In this document: piece after piece, positions 21,034 to 30,383 of the stretch
Numbering within the stretch: the stretch's first letter is position 1
Layout of the letters: each line of letters opens with the position of its first letter
Assembly (NCBI RefSeq): GCF_016859125.1
Contig: NZ_CP069338.1
Coordinates: forward strand, 12,589,501 to 12,653,500
Source of the DNA: Archangium violaceum
Lineage (GTDB): Bacteria; Myxococcota; Myxococcia; Myxococcales; Myxococcaceae
DNA: 64,000 bases
Reading direction: 5' to 3'
The notes under the pieces: model-generated
The model's input: only the letters and a program-made list of their open reading frames with translations
Database searches by the model: none
Told to the model about the DNA's origin: nothing
Translations under genes and position numbers: made by a program

Positions 21034-21278
21034 TAGCACCAAACGCGCTACGAGCCCTCGGAGGGTTCACCTGGAGGTTCCGCCCGAGGGAGGGAGTCGA
21101 GGGCGTAGAGGAGGAGGCACTCTCTGAGCCAGGGGATCCGGATCCTCTGAGCGTTGAGGTGAAGGTATCCGCTGCACGGACCCCGTCTGGCATGAGCTTG
21201 GTGAGCCGCGCAGAGTGGGGCGATGGGGGCGATGGACGAGAGGCCCTCACCGCCAGTGCTCTCAGGACGATCCGTTCG

Positions 21279-21463
21279 TCGCGGTCTGCTCTTCCGGCAT
21301 CGAGACGAGAGGTGGCGGGATCGTGAGAGGCCCGAGTTCCGCGGAGAGTTGCTGGCTGTCGAGGCGGGCCCGGGTGGTGGCCCAGTAGCGCGGGGCGAGC
21401 TCCAAGTAGCGATCCCAGGGCCAGTGGGCGAGCACGCGGAAGAGATCTCAATGCCAGCTGGCC
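21279..21463 (-). pseudogene. Transposase C-terminal remnant
   Basis: A stop-bounded minus-strand frame of about 62 residues with strongly protein-like content (DLFRVLAHWPWDRYLELAPR, then QLSAELGPLTIPPP). It resembles the C-terminal tails of IS66-type transposases, but the exact family is uncertain. It has no start codon. Confidence 0.35.
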
Positions 21464-21551
21464 CGAGTACAACCGCCTCTATGCTCACCCGTTCACCTGG
21501 TCCTGGACTCGGACCAAGATGCACCGATGGATGGACCGTCACCGTTCCTGA
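21452..21551 (+). pseudogene. IS630-like transposase C-terminal remnant
   Basis: The plus-strand reading NASWPEYNRLYAHPFTWSW followed by TRTKM and a stop matches the end of IS630-type transposases, where a YNxxxAHPFxW(T/K) motif is the last conserved block. Only about 33 codons remain, abutting the minus-strand remnant to the left. The region 21034-21580 is a graveyard of elements. Confidence 0.45.
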
Positions 21552-21580
21552 CTATGTCCAAAAACTTCGTGGACACTCCA

Positions 21581-21913
21581 CTAGAGCCCAGATGGCCCCA
21601 CTGCACCTGCCAGCCCGCTCCTCCGACCCGGCGATGACTTCCTCCTCCGGGCTCGGAATACCGTTGGGATGAGTCCTGAACGGACCACGACGATGACCCT
21701 CATGGCATCCCGCCACAGTCCCCCGGGCACCGAGACGGGCCGCGGTGCGTCACGGCCAATCGCATAGAGGGCCCCTCCTTTCCTCCAGGTCGGCTGCCCA
21801 TAGTGAAGGACGATCTGGATGACCTGGAGGCTGATGCCTCGCTCGGCGGAACGGTGGAGGGCGTGGAGGGTCATCCGAAACAGCCCCACCTGCACCGGAG
21901 ATCGAGTCAACAT
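21581..21913 (-). CDS. DUF4258-domain protein
   Basis: A 110-residue protein; the start may be at 21913 or at the internal start at 21874 (MTLHALH). The DUF4258 pattern is clear: HALHRSAERGISLQVIQIVL, an invariant-looking YAIG strand, then a VIVVVRSGLIPTVFRAR strand. The family is related to RelE/BrnT-like small folds and is often near toxin-antitoxin or mobile loci. It lies 57 bases downstream of the anti-sigma-like gene on the same strand and may be the fourth gene of the CHAT operon. Confidence 0.65.
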   Translation of the reverse strand: MLTRSPVQVGLFRMTLHALHRSAERGISLQVIQIVLHYGQPTWRKGGALYAIGRDAPRPVSVPGGLWRDAMRVIVVVRSGLIPTVFRARRRKSSPGRRSGLAGAVGPSGL

Positions 21914-21970
21914 GAGGCGCTCCCTTGGAATCAGGCCGGACAGTTCCGACGCTGTCCAAGGGAGCGCTCC

Positions 21971-22669
21971 TCAGGTTTGTTTCCTGGGACCGGGGGGGGA
22001 GACGCGCAGGGTGCGCCTCATCGCCGAGCGGTGCGCATCTTCGCCCACCTCTTGGAGCAAGCTCGCAAGCCAGTCCAGACTGGCCACCCCTGGATGGGAC
22101 GGAAGCGGGCGCGTCCTGTCGAAGAGAACGAACAGATCCACTTCGGGTTCCCCCGGATCGAGGTCGAGCCCAGCAAGATGCAATTCCTCGCCGGCCTCGA
22201 AGCGCCGTGTCTCGGTGAGCATCGGGTGGAGCGTCCCGTGAGCATCCAGGACGTAGACCGCCACATGGCTGGACTCTCCCAGGCGCACCCTCACATCGAT
22301 TGTCTTCGTGGGGTCGACGAGGAGGGTAAGCTCGACCTCGGAAGCGGAAGCACGCCCTCCCAGCGGAGTGAGCGCAGCCGGCCTCTCGCTCAGCGATTGA
22401 CTGATCCGCATCCCATGCGCCGTAAGCTTGTGGCGAAGCTTCGACCAGTGCCAATCGAGCCGGGCCCTGAGTGGACGGGCCACCCAACGGGCCAGCCGTT
22501 CCTCCTGACGTTGGCGCTCGGACAGAAGCGCCTCGTAGACGCGGAGCACTTCCTCATCCGCATACGCCACCATCCAGCGACGCACGGCCGCACTCTCCTC
22601 TGGAGACAGCTCACCGTGAACGTAGGCCCTGAGGGTATCGATGTCCGGCGGGATCCAGTTCATGTTCAC
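21971..22669 (-). CDS. Anti-sigma-like protein of the CHAT operon
   Basis: A 232-residue protein from GTG 22669, overlapping the upstream stop by 4 bases (ATG 22663 is an alternative). The N-terminus DTLRAYVHGELSPEESAAVR has the shape of zinc-type anti-sigma domains but lacks their His/Cys ligands. A helical segment rich in Arg/Glu follows. Residues 110-200 contain beta strands like VRVRLGESSHVAVYVLDAHG, resembling DUF4384-like modules. No membrane helix is evident, so it would act in the cytoplasm. Pairing with the sigma-like gene suggests partner control. The name is by resemblance only. Confidence 0.5.
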   Translation of the reverse strand: MNMNWIPPDIDTLRAYVHGELSPEESAAVRRWMVAYADEEVLRVYEALLSERQRQEERLARWVARPLRARLDWHWSKLRHKLTAHGMRISQSLSERPAALTPLGGRASASEVELTLLVDPTKTIDVRVRLGESSHVAVYVLDAHGTLHPMLTETRRFEAGEELHLAGLDLDPGEPEVDLFVLFDRTRPLPSHPGVASLDWLASLLQEVGEDAHRSAMRRTLRVSPPGPRKQT

Positions 22670-23688
22670 TCCTGCTCCTCACGGGCCTGTGTTCCCACCA
22701 GATCCTGCCAGTCCAGCTCGATCTGCTCACGGTGCGCAGGCGGGAGCAGCCGCGCTACCGCCTTCTTCAATGCCGCCCGGAAGACGCCTGCCCACAACCC
22801 TTCCAGCGGGTCGTCTCCCCCATCCGAACGGGCTCGCTCGGCGCTCTGGCAAAGGGCCTCCCGGAAGCCTAGGAGCACCTCGGCCGTGATCGGCAACACG
22901 GGACAGGGGGGCGCCTCATGGAGATCCCGGACAGGCCCCAGGAAGACCTGGTGCACTGATGAGAGCTCCGGATGTCTGGGGAGCAACGCCTCGAGGTTGA
23001 ACCGGAACGCCGCTGCGGTTCCCTTGCGGCTTCGCGCCGTGCGCTCAGGGGGAGAATGACCGGGGACCGAGGTCCTCGCCGTGAGAAGGCTCTTGTCCAC
23101 CTCCTGGAAGCGCACATCCCCCATGCCCATCGCGCGGAGCCACTGAGCCAGACGTCGCCGCGCGATGCAGGTGGCCCACAACCAGTCCGCCTCGATGTCC
23201 GGCAGCCCCGTGCTGATCGAGATGCGCCGGAGGACGTCTGCCCATGCGTCAATGAGTTCCAGCAGGGCCTTCATCCGACGCTTCTGGTCCAGCTGCTCCT
23301 CCATCGCATCTTCGGTGGAGCCTGCGCCCGCTTCGGGCCCTTCCTCGTCCAGTGTCATGAAGGTGGAGGCACGCCGCTGGGCGCTTGCCGCACGCTTCCC
23401 CACCCACCACGTGTACCAGCCTGGCAGGTTCGTCCATGCAGGGGCACGGTCGAGGCGCGGTCGGGTCCGGAGCGAGTCGATGATTCCCTGGGCGATCCAC
23501 TGGCCTGCCTGGAAGTCGTCCCGGCCCGCCGCCCGTGCCTCCGAGGCCCTCAGCCAGTCCTCGTCGTTCACGAGCGCCTCCGTGAAGGCCTCGCTCCAAT
23601 ACGCCAGGAGGACTGGCTCCCATGCCTCCAGGAACGCTGAGCGTCCTTCGGGCGACAGATCTTTCAAGACAGGCAGCCCGGAGTTCAT
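22666..23688 (-). CDS. Sigma-70-like (degenerate) protein of the CHAT operon
   Basis: A 340-residue protein from ATG 23688, overlapping the CHAT gene stop by 4 bases; the upstream start at 23739 would overlap more. Residues about 60-120 resemble sigma region 2: LPGWYTWWVGKRAASAQRR followed by an acidic LDEEGPEAG turn, as after the region 2.4 helix in ECF sigmas. A C-terminal VARLLPPAHREQIELDW helix resembles region 4. A roughly 100-residue segment between them is unlike standard sigma factors. No close family is recognised, so this is a weak structural analogy supported by the anti-sigma-like neighbour. Confidence 0.4.
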   Translation of the reverse strand: MNSGLPVLKDLSPEGRSAFLEAWEPVLLAYWSEAFTEALVNDEDWLRASEARAAGRDDFQAGQWIAQGIIDSLRTRPRLDRAPAWTNLPGWYTWWVGKRAASAQRRASTFMTLDEEGPEAGAGSTEDAMEEQLDQKRRMKALLELIDAWADVLRRISISTGLPDIEADWLWATCIARRRLAQWLRAMGMGDVRFQEVDKSLLTARTSVPGHSPPERTARSRKGTAAAFRFNLEALLPRHPELSSVHQVFLGPVRDLHEAPPCPVLPITAEVLLGFREALCQSAERARSDGGDDPLEGLWAGVFRAALKKAVARLLPPAHREQIELDWQDLVGTQAREEQE

Positions 23689-26600
23689 CCGCGCCAGTCC
23701 TCCAGCGTCCGGAGCATGAGCCGCCAGCCCGCCCAGCACATGGGGCTCCGGTAGAACCGAAGGTAATCGGCGACGAGCTGTTCGGCCTGGGCCTCGGAGA
23801 ACTGCCGCAAGCTCGCCGCGAGGCGCTCAGGGCGAGGCGCCGAGAAGCTCACGAGCCGCCCCGTCGCCCCCTCCAGGGAGGGCCATGCGCGAGGCCCCTG
23901 TCCACTCTGGTTCCCATACCATTCCGCCCGGATGTCGCGGAGACACCGCTCCATCGCCTCCTCCAGGAGTTGGTGGAGTTGGTGGTCGTGCACCACGTGG
24001 GCGCGGCTCCCCCATTCCTTCAAGGTGCTGCCCACCTGGCCGACGACGGCCCGTTCCACCCGCCCGCCTTGCCGGAACAACGTGCGGCACTCGTCGCGCG
24101 CCTTCTGCAGCGCCTCGGCCTCGCCAAGTCCCGTCTCCACCAGCAACGCAAAGCGCTCCATCAGCAGGGCGCCGGGGAGGGTGGGTACGTGCCAGCGCGA
24201 GGCGACCACGCGCCTAGCTCCAGCCAGCAGGAAGGCCGCGGACACGTCCTCTGGCTCCTCGGCAGGCCCGTGATCGGCCAGCGCGCGGCCATGCGAGGCC
24301 CCCTGACAGGCCCACAGCTCGACGCAGTCGACCCCGCTCAGCGGCAGGCGTCGCAGCTCCCGCCCGCGGAGATTGATCCAATCCTCGCGCTGCTCCGCAT
24401 CCACCAGTGTGATGCGGTCTGCCTCCGGGTTGAGCCGATCATGGTGGCCGTGCAGGAACAGCCGGACGCGTCGAGCGGTCCTCAGCTCACGGTACAGGCG
24501 CTGGGCATCCGTCGCCTCTCTGCCTGAGAGCGGCGGGCGCGCACAGCCATGGCTGGCCAGTGACTCCTGCACGGCTCGCGCCACAGCCATCTGCCCACCC
24601 GAGAGCCCATCCCCATGCAGTTGGACGACTCCCTGGCGAGCCTGGGGCTCGGATGCGAAAGGCCCTGGGAGCGGGGCCAGGGTGTGGAGGTGCCCCATGC
24701 GGTAGCGCTCCCCCAGACGCGGTCCCTCCGGCGCGATGCGCAGATCCTCCCAAGAGAGGAAGACCTGCTGGTGGCCACGGTGAAGAATGAGCACGTCGGT
24801 GATGCCATGGCGATCCAGGACTTCCGCGAGCTGCCGCGCCCAGGATGCATAGCCAGAGCACATCCTCTCGAAGACCTGCTCCAGTTCCTGCCAGCTCTGC
24901 GGGCTCCTCTCCTCCAGATCCTTGGCCAGGGCCGAGTAGAGTTCCGACAACGCAGCGGCCCCTGGCGCACGCTCCGAGATGTCGTCGAGGGATCCGATGA
25001 CGTGGCGTTGGAGGCGGCCATCGTGATGGAGGAAGACACTCATCGGCGTGACGATCTCTGGGAACATTCCGGGCACCAGGATGGCCACGCAGGGGTGCGT
25101 CGAGAGGAAGGCGCTCACGCCTTCGGGCGTTGCTCGGGGAGGATGCACTCCGTCCGGGAGGAGTCCCCGCGATGCCAGGTAGTCATGGCACTCGAGCAGC
25201 CGTTGGCGAGCCCGGCCCACGTATTCGCCGATCTCCTCGAGCCCGCTCGGGGACTGCCGCACCACGAGCACCCCATCCTCCCGTCGCTCCCAGCGCTCCC
25301 GAGGTACCCCCGTGATGCGCTCCATGTATTCCATCTCGCTGGGAGAGGCATCGGGTGGGAGAATCGTCACGCGGGAGAACTGCTCCTTCAACAGCTCGGA
25401 GAACATCGCCTGGACGGTCCAGCTCTCCCGGCCCGCCTCGTGAATCATCTTTAGGCGCCCCCAACCATCGAGGTCCGCTCGCGCGCTGTACAGGTTGGAG
25501 AAGATGCTCGAGAGGTCCGTCACCGATACGGCGGAAGCAGTCCTCCGGACGGCGTTGGACATGGAATCCACGTTGTTGGACGTGAAATCCATCCACTGCT
25601 TCGCCTCCCCCTGGCCATAGAAGAGACTCTCCATGCGAAAAGCAGAGGCCCCCGTCAGGTCGAGCAGCGCCAGCACGCGCTCTGGCGCGACGGACGCCAA
25701 GTCGTCCGAAGCGAGACGGACGGAGTGGATCAGGCGCGCCATCCAATCGGAGAGCAGCGTTCGCTCCGAAGCGGAGAGCAGCGGCCACGCGAGTTGCTCG
25801 TTGAGGAAGGACAACCGCTTCTCGACGTAGGTGAGCACCTCTTCGAGTGCTTCCCCTTCGTGCAACGCCCACCCCAGCATCCCGAACTCGCACCCGGCCA
25901 GTTCCAGCAGGCTCTTCACGGGTAGGAAGGGCATGGCCGGCTCGCTGAGACACTCGTTCAGGAGCTTCAACTGGATGCCCGTGAGAGGCAGCTGCGCCTT
26001 GACGAGGATCATCCAAAGGGCGGCCACTGCCTCGTAGAGGCGGACCGGACATGCGAGCGGTCCCGCCGGCCCTCGCTTCGAGGACGCAGTCCAGAGGCTG
26101 CGGGAGGCAAGCGAGAGCGCTTCCAGCAGCCTCTGCACGAAGTCTTCTCCGAGAAGCGGCCGGAGCACGTCTCTCACCCTGTCCCGGATGCGCTGGTCTT
26201 TCTCCCGCGGGGACTCGCCCTGCAGCACCTTGCGAATCACTTCTTCCAGAAAGTCCGCCGCCTGCGCGGCCACTGCACACGCGTGGGTCAACGCTTCCCA
26301 AGGATGTTCACTGGCATTCCGGCATACCAGGAAGGCATGGGCACGGATGGCCAGGAGCGCCTCCTCGATGATGCGCTCCTGCTGTTCCTCCCGCTCTGTC
26401 TCTGGCCCGGCCCGCATGGCGAGGTGCTCCATTCGCATCAGGCCCCCCCAGCAGGTGGACCGGACGAATGCCGCTTCGAGCAGTGCAGCCCATCGCATGG
26501 AGACAGGCTCTGGGAGTGGCAGTTCCCGAACCCACCGGCAGAGCGCACGGCCGAGATCGTACGCCTTCATCTGATACTTGAAGGGCTGCTCCACATCGGA

Positions 26601-27554
26601 GTCCAACTGCGCGAGCCGTTCGAGGCATTCGACGGCACAGACGGCGGAGTGGACCGCGGCCTCCATCTCGCCAGTCTTCACGAAGATCTCGTGCGCCTGG
26701 TGGAAGGCCTGGAAGGCCTGCTCGAAGTTGCGAGTATGCGTCTCCAGGGGGCTCTCCACGAATGCCCGGCCGAGGGCATTCAGGGCCTCGGCGAGCAACC
26801 GGGGCAAGGAGTGGTAGGGCTCGATGACCAGCAGTTCTCCCGCGCGGAACATGCGGCGCACCTTCCGCTCGGGCCGGACCGGCTGCCCCTTCGGGCAGAG
26901 ACCATCCTCCTCGCCGTCATGGGTCTCCTGGATGCGCGCTCGGGTGTCTTCGACGAGCGATTGGAGATCCTCCAGTGCGAAGCCCGACGAGGGCTGGGCC
27001 ACGAGAAAGGCTTCGCAGCGGGCCCCGTTCAACCGCACGACCAGGTCCATGTGCCGGACCTGATCGGACACCGGCTCGAATGCAGCCTTGAGTTGGTCCA
27101 GCACGATCAGGCGAATCCGGTAGTTCAGTTCGCCCTGGAGAGAGAAGGATTCCTCCAGTTCCTGTGCTTCCAGCAGGAGCGAGACCTGAGCACTCGGTGA
27201 GAGCTGCTGGGACTCCCCCGCACGCTGGAGCACCATGACCAGGAACAACAAGCAGAGATGGCTACGGCTCTTGAAGGGAAGAATCGGGTTCGCGTCGAGT
27301 TCCTCGCGAAAGTCACGGAGAGCCTCGATCAACTCGGCCTCAGTGACCGTCGTCTCGGAGAAGAGCAGGTCCACGGCCTGACGAACCACGCCTCCTGTCC
27401 TGGAGAGATTCAGCGAAGCGCCACGCGTGGCCTGGACCAGCGCCTCCATGACGGCGGCGACCACGTTCGATCCTGGTGTCCAGATGATCGCGCTGCGGCG
27501 GCGAATCGCCTCGGCCAAGTGGTGACGAATCGCCTGCTCGATGCCCTGCTCCAT
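23685..27554 (-). CDS. Large CHAT-domain protease
   Basis: A 1289-residue protein. The C-terminal 290 residues are a CHAT (caspase HetF-associated) domain. The catalytic His is in LFLHGHHD (about H1035) and the Cys in ELWACQGA (about C1083), followed by SAAFLLAGARRVVASRWHVP, the diagnostic CHAT strand-loop. The N-terminal roughly 1000 residues are mostly helical, Leu/Glu-rich and without repeats that I can name. They probably form the sensor or scaffold that activates the protease. It heads an operon with sigma-like and anti-sigma-like genes, joined by 4-bp overlaps. By analogy to CHAT effectors that cleave a partner, the downstream proteins may be substrates. Confidence 0.78.
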   Translation of the reverse strand: MEQGIEQAIRHHLAEAIRRRSAIIWTPGSNVVAAVMEALVQATRGASLNLSRTGGVVRQAVDLLFSETTVTEAELIEALRDFREELDANPILPFKSRSHLCLLFLVMVLQRAGESQQLSPSAQVSLLLEAQELEESFSLQGELNYRIRLIVLDQLKAAFEPVSDQVRHMDLVVRLNGARCEAFLVAQPSSGFALEDLQSLVEDTRARIQETHDGEEDGLCPKGQPVRPERKVRRMFRAGELLVIEPYHSLPRLLAEALNALGRAFVESPLETHTRNFEQAFQAFHQAHEIFVKTGEMEAAVHSAVCAVECLERLAQLDSDVEQPFKYQMKAYDLGRALCRWVRELPLPEPVSMRWAALLEAAFVRSTCWGGLMRMEHLAMRAGPETEREEQQERIIEEALLAIRAHAFLVCRNASEHPWEALTHACAVAAQAADFLEEVIRKVLQGESPREKDQRIRDRVRDVLRPLLGEDFVQRLLEALSLASRSLWTASSKRGPAGPLACPVRLYEAVAALWMILVKAQLPLTGIQLKLLNECLSEPAMPFLPVKSLLELAGCEFGMLGWALHEGEALEEVLTYVEKRLSFLNEQLAWPLLSASERTLLSDWMARLIHSVRLASDDLASVAPERVLALLDLTGASAFRMESLFYGQGEAKQWMDFTSNNVDSMSNAVRRTASAVSVTDLSSIFSNLYSARADLDGWGRLKMIHEAGRESWTVQAMFSELLKEQFSRVTILPPDASPSEMEYMERITGVPRERWERREDGVLVVRQSPSGLEEIGEYVGRARQRLLECHDYLASRGLLPDGVHPPRATPEGVSAFLSTHPCVAILVPGMFPEIVTPMSVFLHHDGRLQRHVIGSLDDISERAPGAAALSELYSALAKDLEERSPQSWQELEQVFERMCSGYASWARQLAEVLDRHGITDVLILHRGHQQVFLSWEDLRIAPEGPRLGERYRMGHLHTLAPLPGPFASEPQARQGVVQLHGDGLSGGQMAVARAVQESLASHGCARPPLSGREATDAQRLYRELRTARRVRLFLHGHHDRLNPEADRITLVDAEQREDWINLRGRELRRLPLSGVDCVELWACQGASHGRALADHGPAEEPEDVSAAFLLAGARRVVASRWHVPTLPGALLMERFALLVETGLGEAEALQKARDECRTLFRQGGRVERAVVGQVGSTLKEWGSRAHVVHDHQLHQLLEEAMERCLRDIRAEWYGNQSGQGPRAWPSLEGATGRLVSFSAPRPERLAASLRQFSEAQAEQLVADYLRFYRSPMCWAGWRLMLRTLEDWRG

Positions 27555-28208
27555 GACCCCTCCTGCTTCGATGATCGACCACCAAGGTCAGCGGGCTCGG
27601 ATTTGTTTCCTGGAACAGTCCAGCGATGTGGGCAAGTGTGGCCCCTTCCCTCACAGGTCTTCTGAAGCCTCGAAAAGACTAGTTCGCAAACGGGCGGTCA
27701 TGCCCCTGTTCAGCGGGCCAGCCGCAGAAGTACCTGAAATCACTTGGTGATTCCGGTTGCGTTCTCGGGCCGGAGGCCGCGAACGTGTTCGCAAGTCGCT
27801 CCGAATGGGGAGCTACCTGGGCCAGCACGCGAGCACGCAGGCCCCCGGTTTCAACAGTGGCCCTGAGGAGCAATCCTCGGGGCCGCTGCATTTTTCCCAA
27901 AGAGTTCCGAGCGTTTGCGCACTTGGTGAGCGCACAGTGCGCCTGGACAGCGCTCGCAGAGAGAACGACGCAGAATCGTTCCGGCGGACAGAAATCGCGC
28001 TCTGGACGCTCTTGGCTCTCTGAGCGTTGACCGGCGGCGGAGAAGAATGGAGAGCGTTTAACGGCTCGCCCTCCCCCAGGCTGGACGGGTCGGCTGCTGT
28101 TTAACTGGCCAGCCCCATGACGGCGGCGACGGCAGGCGCTCTCTGCTCTCGTTGCTGGGGAGGAGCGCACGCGAAGCTCGGGGGCTGCCTTCTTCGATGG
28201 AGCCCCCC
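27555..28208 (-). other. Upstream region of the CHAT operon
   Basis: About 650 bases between the CHAT start and the serine recombinase 3' end, with no credible gene. It contains GTTTAAC motifs at 28056-28062 and 28099-28105, the first inside GAGCGTTTAACGGCTC. The operon promoter should lie near 27560-27700, but no clear -35/-10 pair was seen. Confidence 0.45.
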
Positions 28209-29474
28209 TTACGAGGCCGTCTGCTTCTCGCCCTGCGGCATCTCTGCGCGCAGCTTCACGAGCAGGCGCCTCGTCCTCGCTCGCCAGGTCATGGCTTCGA
28301 ACACCTCCGCGAGCGCGCGCCGTCGATTTGCCGGCCACAGCACGTCCCATGTCGAGGCGAGTTGTCGCAGTTGATCCTTCTTCACGGAGGTCCAGTTCCA
28401 CTGCGGGCGGCGCAGCGCCTCGAGCGCCATCGCCTCGACCCGCGCTGCGGCGACCTGTCCGCCGTCGCAGTCCGCCGTGCAGCAGCGGTAGTAGCGCGGT
28501 GCCTTCGTGGCGGTGGCTCTGGTCAGCGACGTGCTCATGGACGTGGTCATTGTCTTGCCGCATCGCTCGCAGACGAGCAGCCCGCGCAGAAGGAACGGAT
28601 CGTCACGCTCGGAAGCCTTTGTGCGCTTCGCGGGCGTGCGGGTCCTTCGGGCGGCGATGGTGGCCTGAACACGCTCGAAGAGTTCGTTCGGCACGAGCGC
28701 CGTGTGCACGGCCGCCGCGCCATCGGGCCGTCGCCCGGCGTACACGGGGTTCCGCAGCAACCGGAGCACGGCCCGCGTCGACCACTCGCCGCGCTTGCCG
28801 CTCTTCGCCGCCAGCCGGAGTGCGTTCGCATTCTTGACGAGGTCCGTCGTCGAGCAGCCGTTCGCGGCCTCCGTGAAGAACCAGCGCACCGTCGCAGCCT
28901 CGCTCTCGACGATGACGAGCTGCTTCGTGCGCGCGTCCGCTGCGTAGCCGAGGGGCACACGACCTGCGGCACGCTCACCGCGGGCCCTGCGCGCCGCACG
29001 AGCGTCGGCGAGACGCTCGCCGATCATGTCGCGCTCCAGCTCGGCGAACGTCGCGAGCAGGTTGAGCTGCAGTCGCGCGAGCGAGCCCGCCTCGGCGTCG
29101 ATGGCCCCGTGCACGACCGTGAGCCCGACGTTGAGCCGCTCGAAGAGCCGCAACAGCAGCGCCCAGTCGGTGAGCCTCCGGGAGAGCCGGTCAAGCCGGT
29201 AGACGATGACGCGCTGGATGTCGCCGTCCTGGATGCGTGCGACCAGCCTCTCGAGGGCGGGACGCTCGACGGAGGCCCCACTGAAGCCCTCGTCATCAAA
29301 GCGCTCGCCGATGGGATACCAGCCGCGCCAAGCCATCGAGCGGATGAACTGGGTGCAAAGGGTGCGCTGCACGGCGCAGGAGGCGAGCGCGGGATCGTCG
29401 CCAGGACGCACCACCGACTGGCGCGTGTACACGGCGCAGCGGATGAGCGGGCGGTCGTCGGTCTTGGCGTCCAA
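28209..29474 (-). CDS. Serine recombinase (resolvase-type N-terminus, zinc ribbon)
   Basis: A 421-residue protein starting at TTG 29474. The resolvase domain has the catalytic Ser in AVYTRQSVV, then DEGFSGASVERPALERL and YRLDRLSRRL. The Recombinase domain follows (VPLGYAAD...AVLRLLRNPVYAGRR), then a Cys4 ribbon (LVCERCGKTM...YRCCTADCDGG) and a short helical tail. It lies 48 bases downstream of the Doc toxin on the same strand and may be co-transcribed. It is shorter than typical phage large serine integrases (450-700), as in many genomic-island recombinases. Confidence 0.9.
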   Translation of the reverse strand: MDAKTDDRPLIRCAVYTRQSVVRPGDDPALASCAVQRTLCTQFIRSMAWRGWYPIGERFDDEGFSGASVERPALERLVARIQDGDIQRVIVYRLDRLSRRLTDWALLLRLFERLNVGLTVVHGAIDAEAGSLARLQLNLLATFAELERDMIGERLADARAARRARGERAAGRVPLGYAADARTKQLVIVESEAATVRWFFTEAANGCSTTDLVKNANALRLAAKSGKRGEWSTRAVLRLLRNPVYAGRRPDGAAAVHTALVPNELFERVQATIAARRTRTPAKRTKASERDDPFLLRGLLVCERCGKTMTTSMSTSLTRATATKAPRYYRCCTADCDGGQVAAARVEAMALEALRRPQWNWTSVKKDQLRQLASTWDVLWPANRRRALAEVFEAMTWRARTRRLLVKLRAEMPQGEKQTAS

Positions 29475-29522
29475 GGCCGTGAAGATATCGCGGCGGACTT
29501 GCGGCCTTCGAGTCCGGGGTGA

Positions 29523-29927
29523 TCACGTCCCTTTCGATTTCGCGATGCGTTCGAGTTCGACGGCAACCGCGGCCTTCTCGATGCGCCCCTCGGCCACGCC
29601 CATGGTCAGCTCGTAGAGGGCCTCGGAAGGATGGTCGATGCTGATGCCGTTCACGTCGAGGAAGACCACGGCTGCGAGCACCCCGGTCCGCTTGTTCCCG
29701 TCCACGAACGGGTGGTTGCTGACGATGTGGAAGAGGTATGCCGCAGCCATCTCGAAGAGCCCACCATGGGCGAACTCGCCACCCAAAGACGCCTGGGGCT
29801 GAGCCACGGCGGACTCCAGGAGCCCGCGATCACGCAAGCCCGCAGCGCCTCCGTAGACCTCGAGCTGGGTCGCGTGGATCTCGATGACGTCTTCGACGTC
29901 GAGGAACTCCGGCTCGTCCGAACTCAC
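29523..29927 (-). CDS. doc: Doc toxin, Fic-fold (death-on-curing)
   Basis: A 134-residue protein. The Fic motif is HPFVDGNKRTG (residues about 72-82) followed by VLAAVVFLDVNG, exactly the Doc arrangement. The N-terminal IHATQLEVYGGAAGLRDRGL is also typical. Doc phosphorylates EF-Tu and blocks translation. Its start overlaps the antitoxin stop by 4 bases. The last residues are Lys-rich. Confidence 0.93.
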   Translation of the reverse strand: MSSDEPEFLDVEDVIEIHATQLEVYGGAAGLRDRGLLESAVAQPQASLGGEFAHGGLFEMAAAYLFHIVSNHPFVDGNKRTGVLAAVVFLDVNGISIDHPSEALYELTMGVAEGRIEKAAVAVELERIAKSKGT

Positions 29928-30148
29928 TTGGCCAGCTTCCGCAGGGTCTCGTCGTGGACGGCCATCATCCGCTTCGTCGACTCACGGATCCGCTCCTTCT
30001 TGCTGAGCTTGGCGGGCCGGATGATGAGCGCCTCTCCGTCGGTCTTGACCTCGAGCGCCGTGTCCTTGGTGATGCCGAGCAGCTCGAGGATCGGGCGCTC
30101 GATGATGAGCCCGAGGCTGTTGCCGACTGCGGAGAGCTTCTTGATCAT
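29924..30148 (-). CDS. AbrB/MazE-type antitoxin for Doc
   Basis: A 74-residue protein with a swapped-hairpin AbrB fold: KKLSAVGNSLGLIIERPILE, then ALEVKTDGEALIIRPAK. The C-terminal Arg/Lys helix probably neutralises Doc. The classic Doc partner is Phd (YefM-like); AbrB-type partners are known in some genomes. Autorepression through its own promoter at about 30160 is likely. Confidence 0.88.
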   Translation of the reverse strand: MIKKLSAVGNSLGLIIERPILELLGITKDTALEVKTDGEALIIRPAKLSKKERIRESTKRMMAVHDETLRKLAK

Positions 30149-30154
30149 GGGGGC

Positions 30155-30200
30155 CTCGTTATACGCTCGTACGAACAGGAGAATAACGTCAGTCCGCGTT
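30155..30200 (-). promoter_or_regulatory. Possible toxin-antitoxin promoter/operator
   Basis: Upstream of the antitoxin the minus strand reads TATAAC (30159-30164) as a -10-like box. Next to it is the 8-bp palindrome TCGTACGA (30168-30175), a plausible AbrB-type operator. No well-spaced -35 box was found. Confidence 0.35.
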
Positions 30201-30383
30201 GGGTGCCAGCCCCCGGGCCGGCAAGGACGCTCGCTTGCTTGGCCTGACCCGCTGGAACGCGGGCTTGAGCAGCCGGGTCGCTCGGCAAGGCCGACCCGCT
30301 GGTTAACAGCGAGAACGTCGTGATTTCAAGGCCTTACGAGCAGTGTGCTGGGAGCACAAGGCAGACAGAATTTGAGCTGAATG

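Noticed and set aside
27679-28563. 294-codon minus frame upstream of the CHAT gene
   Set aside because: It overlaps the recombinase 3' end in another frame and is low-complexity.
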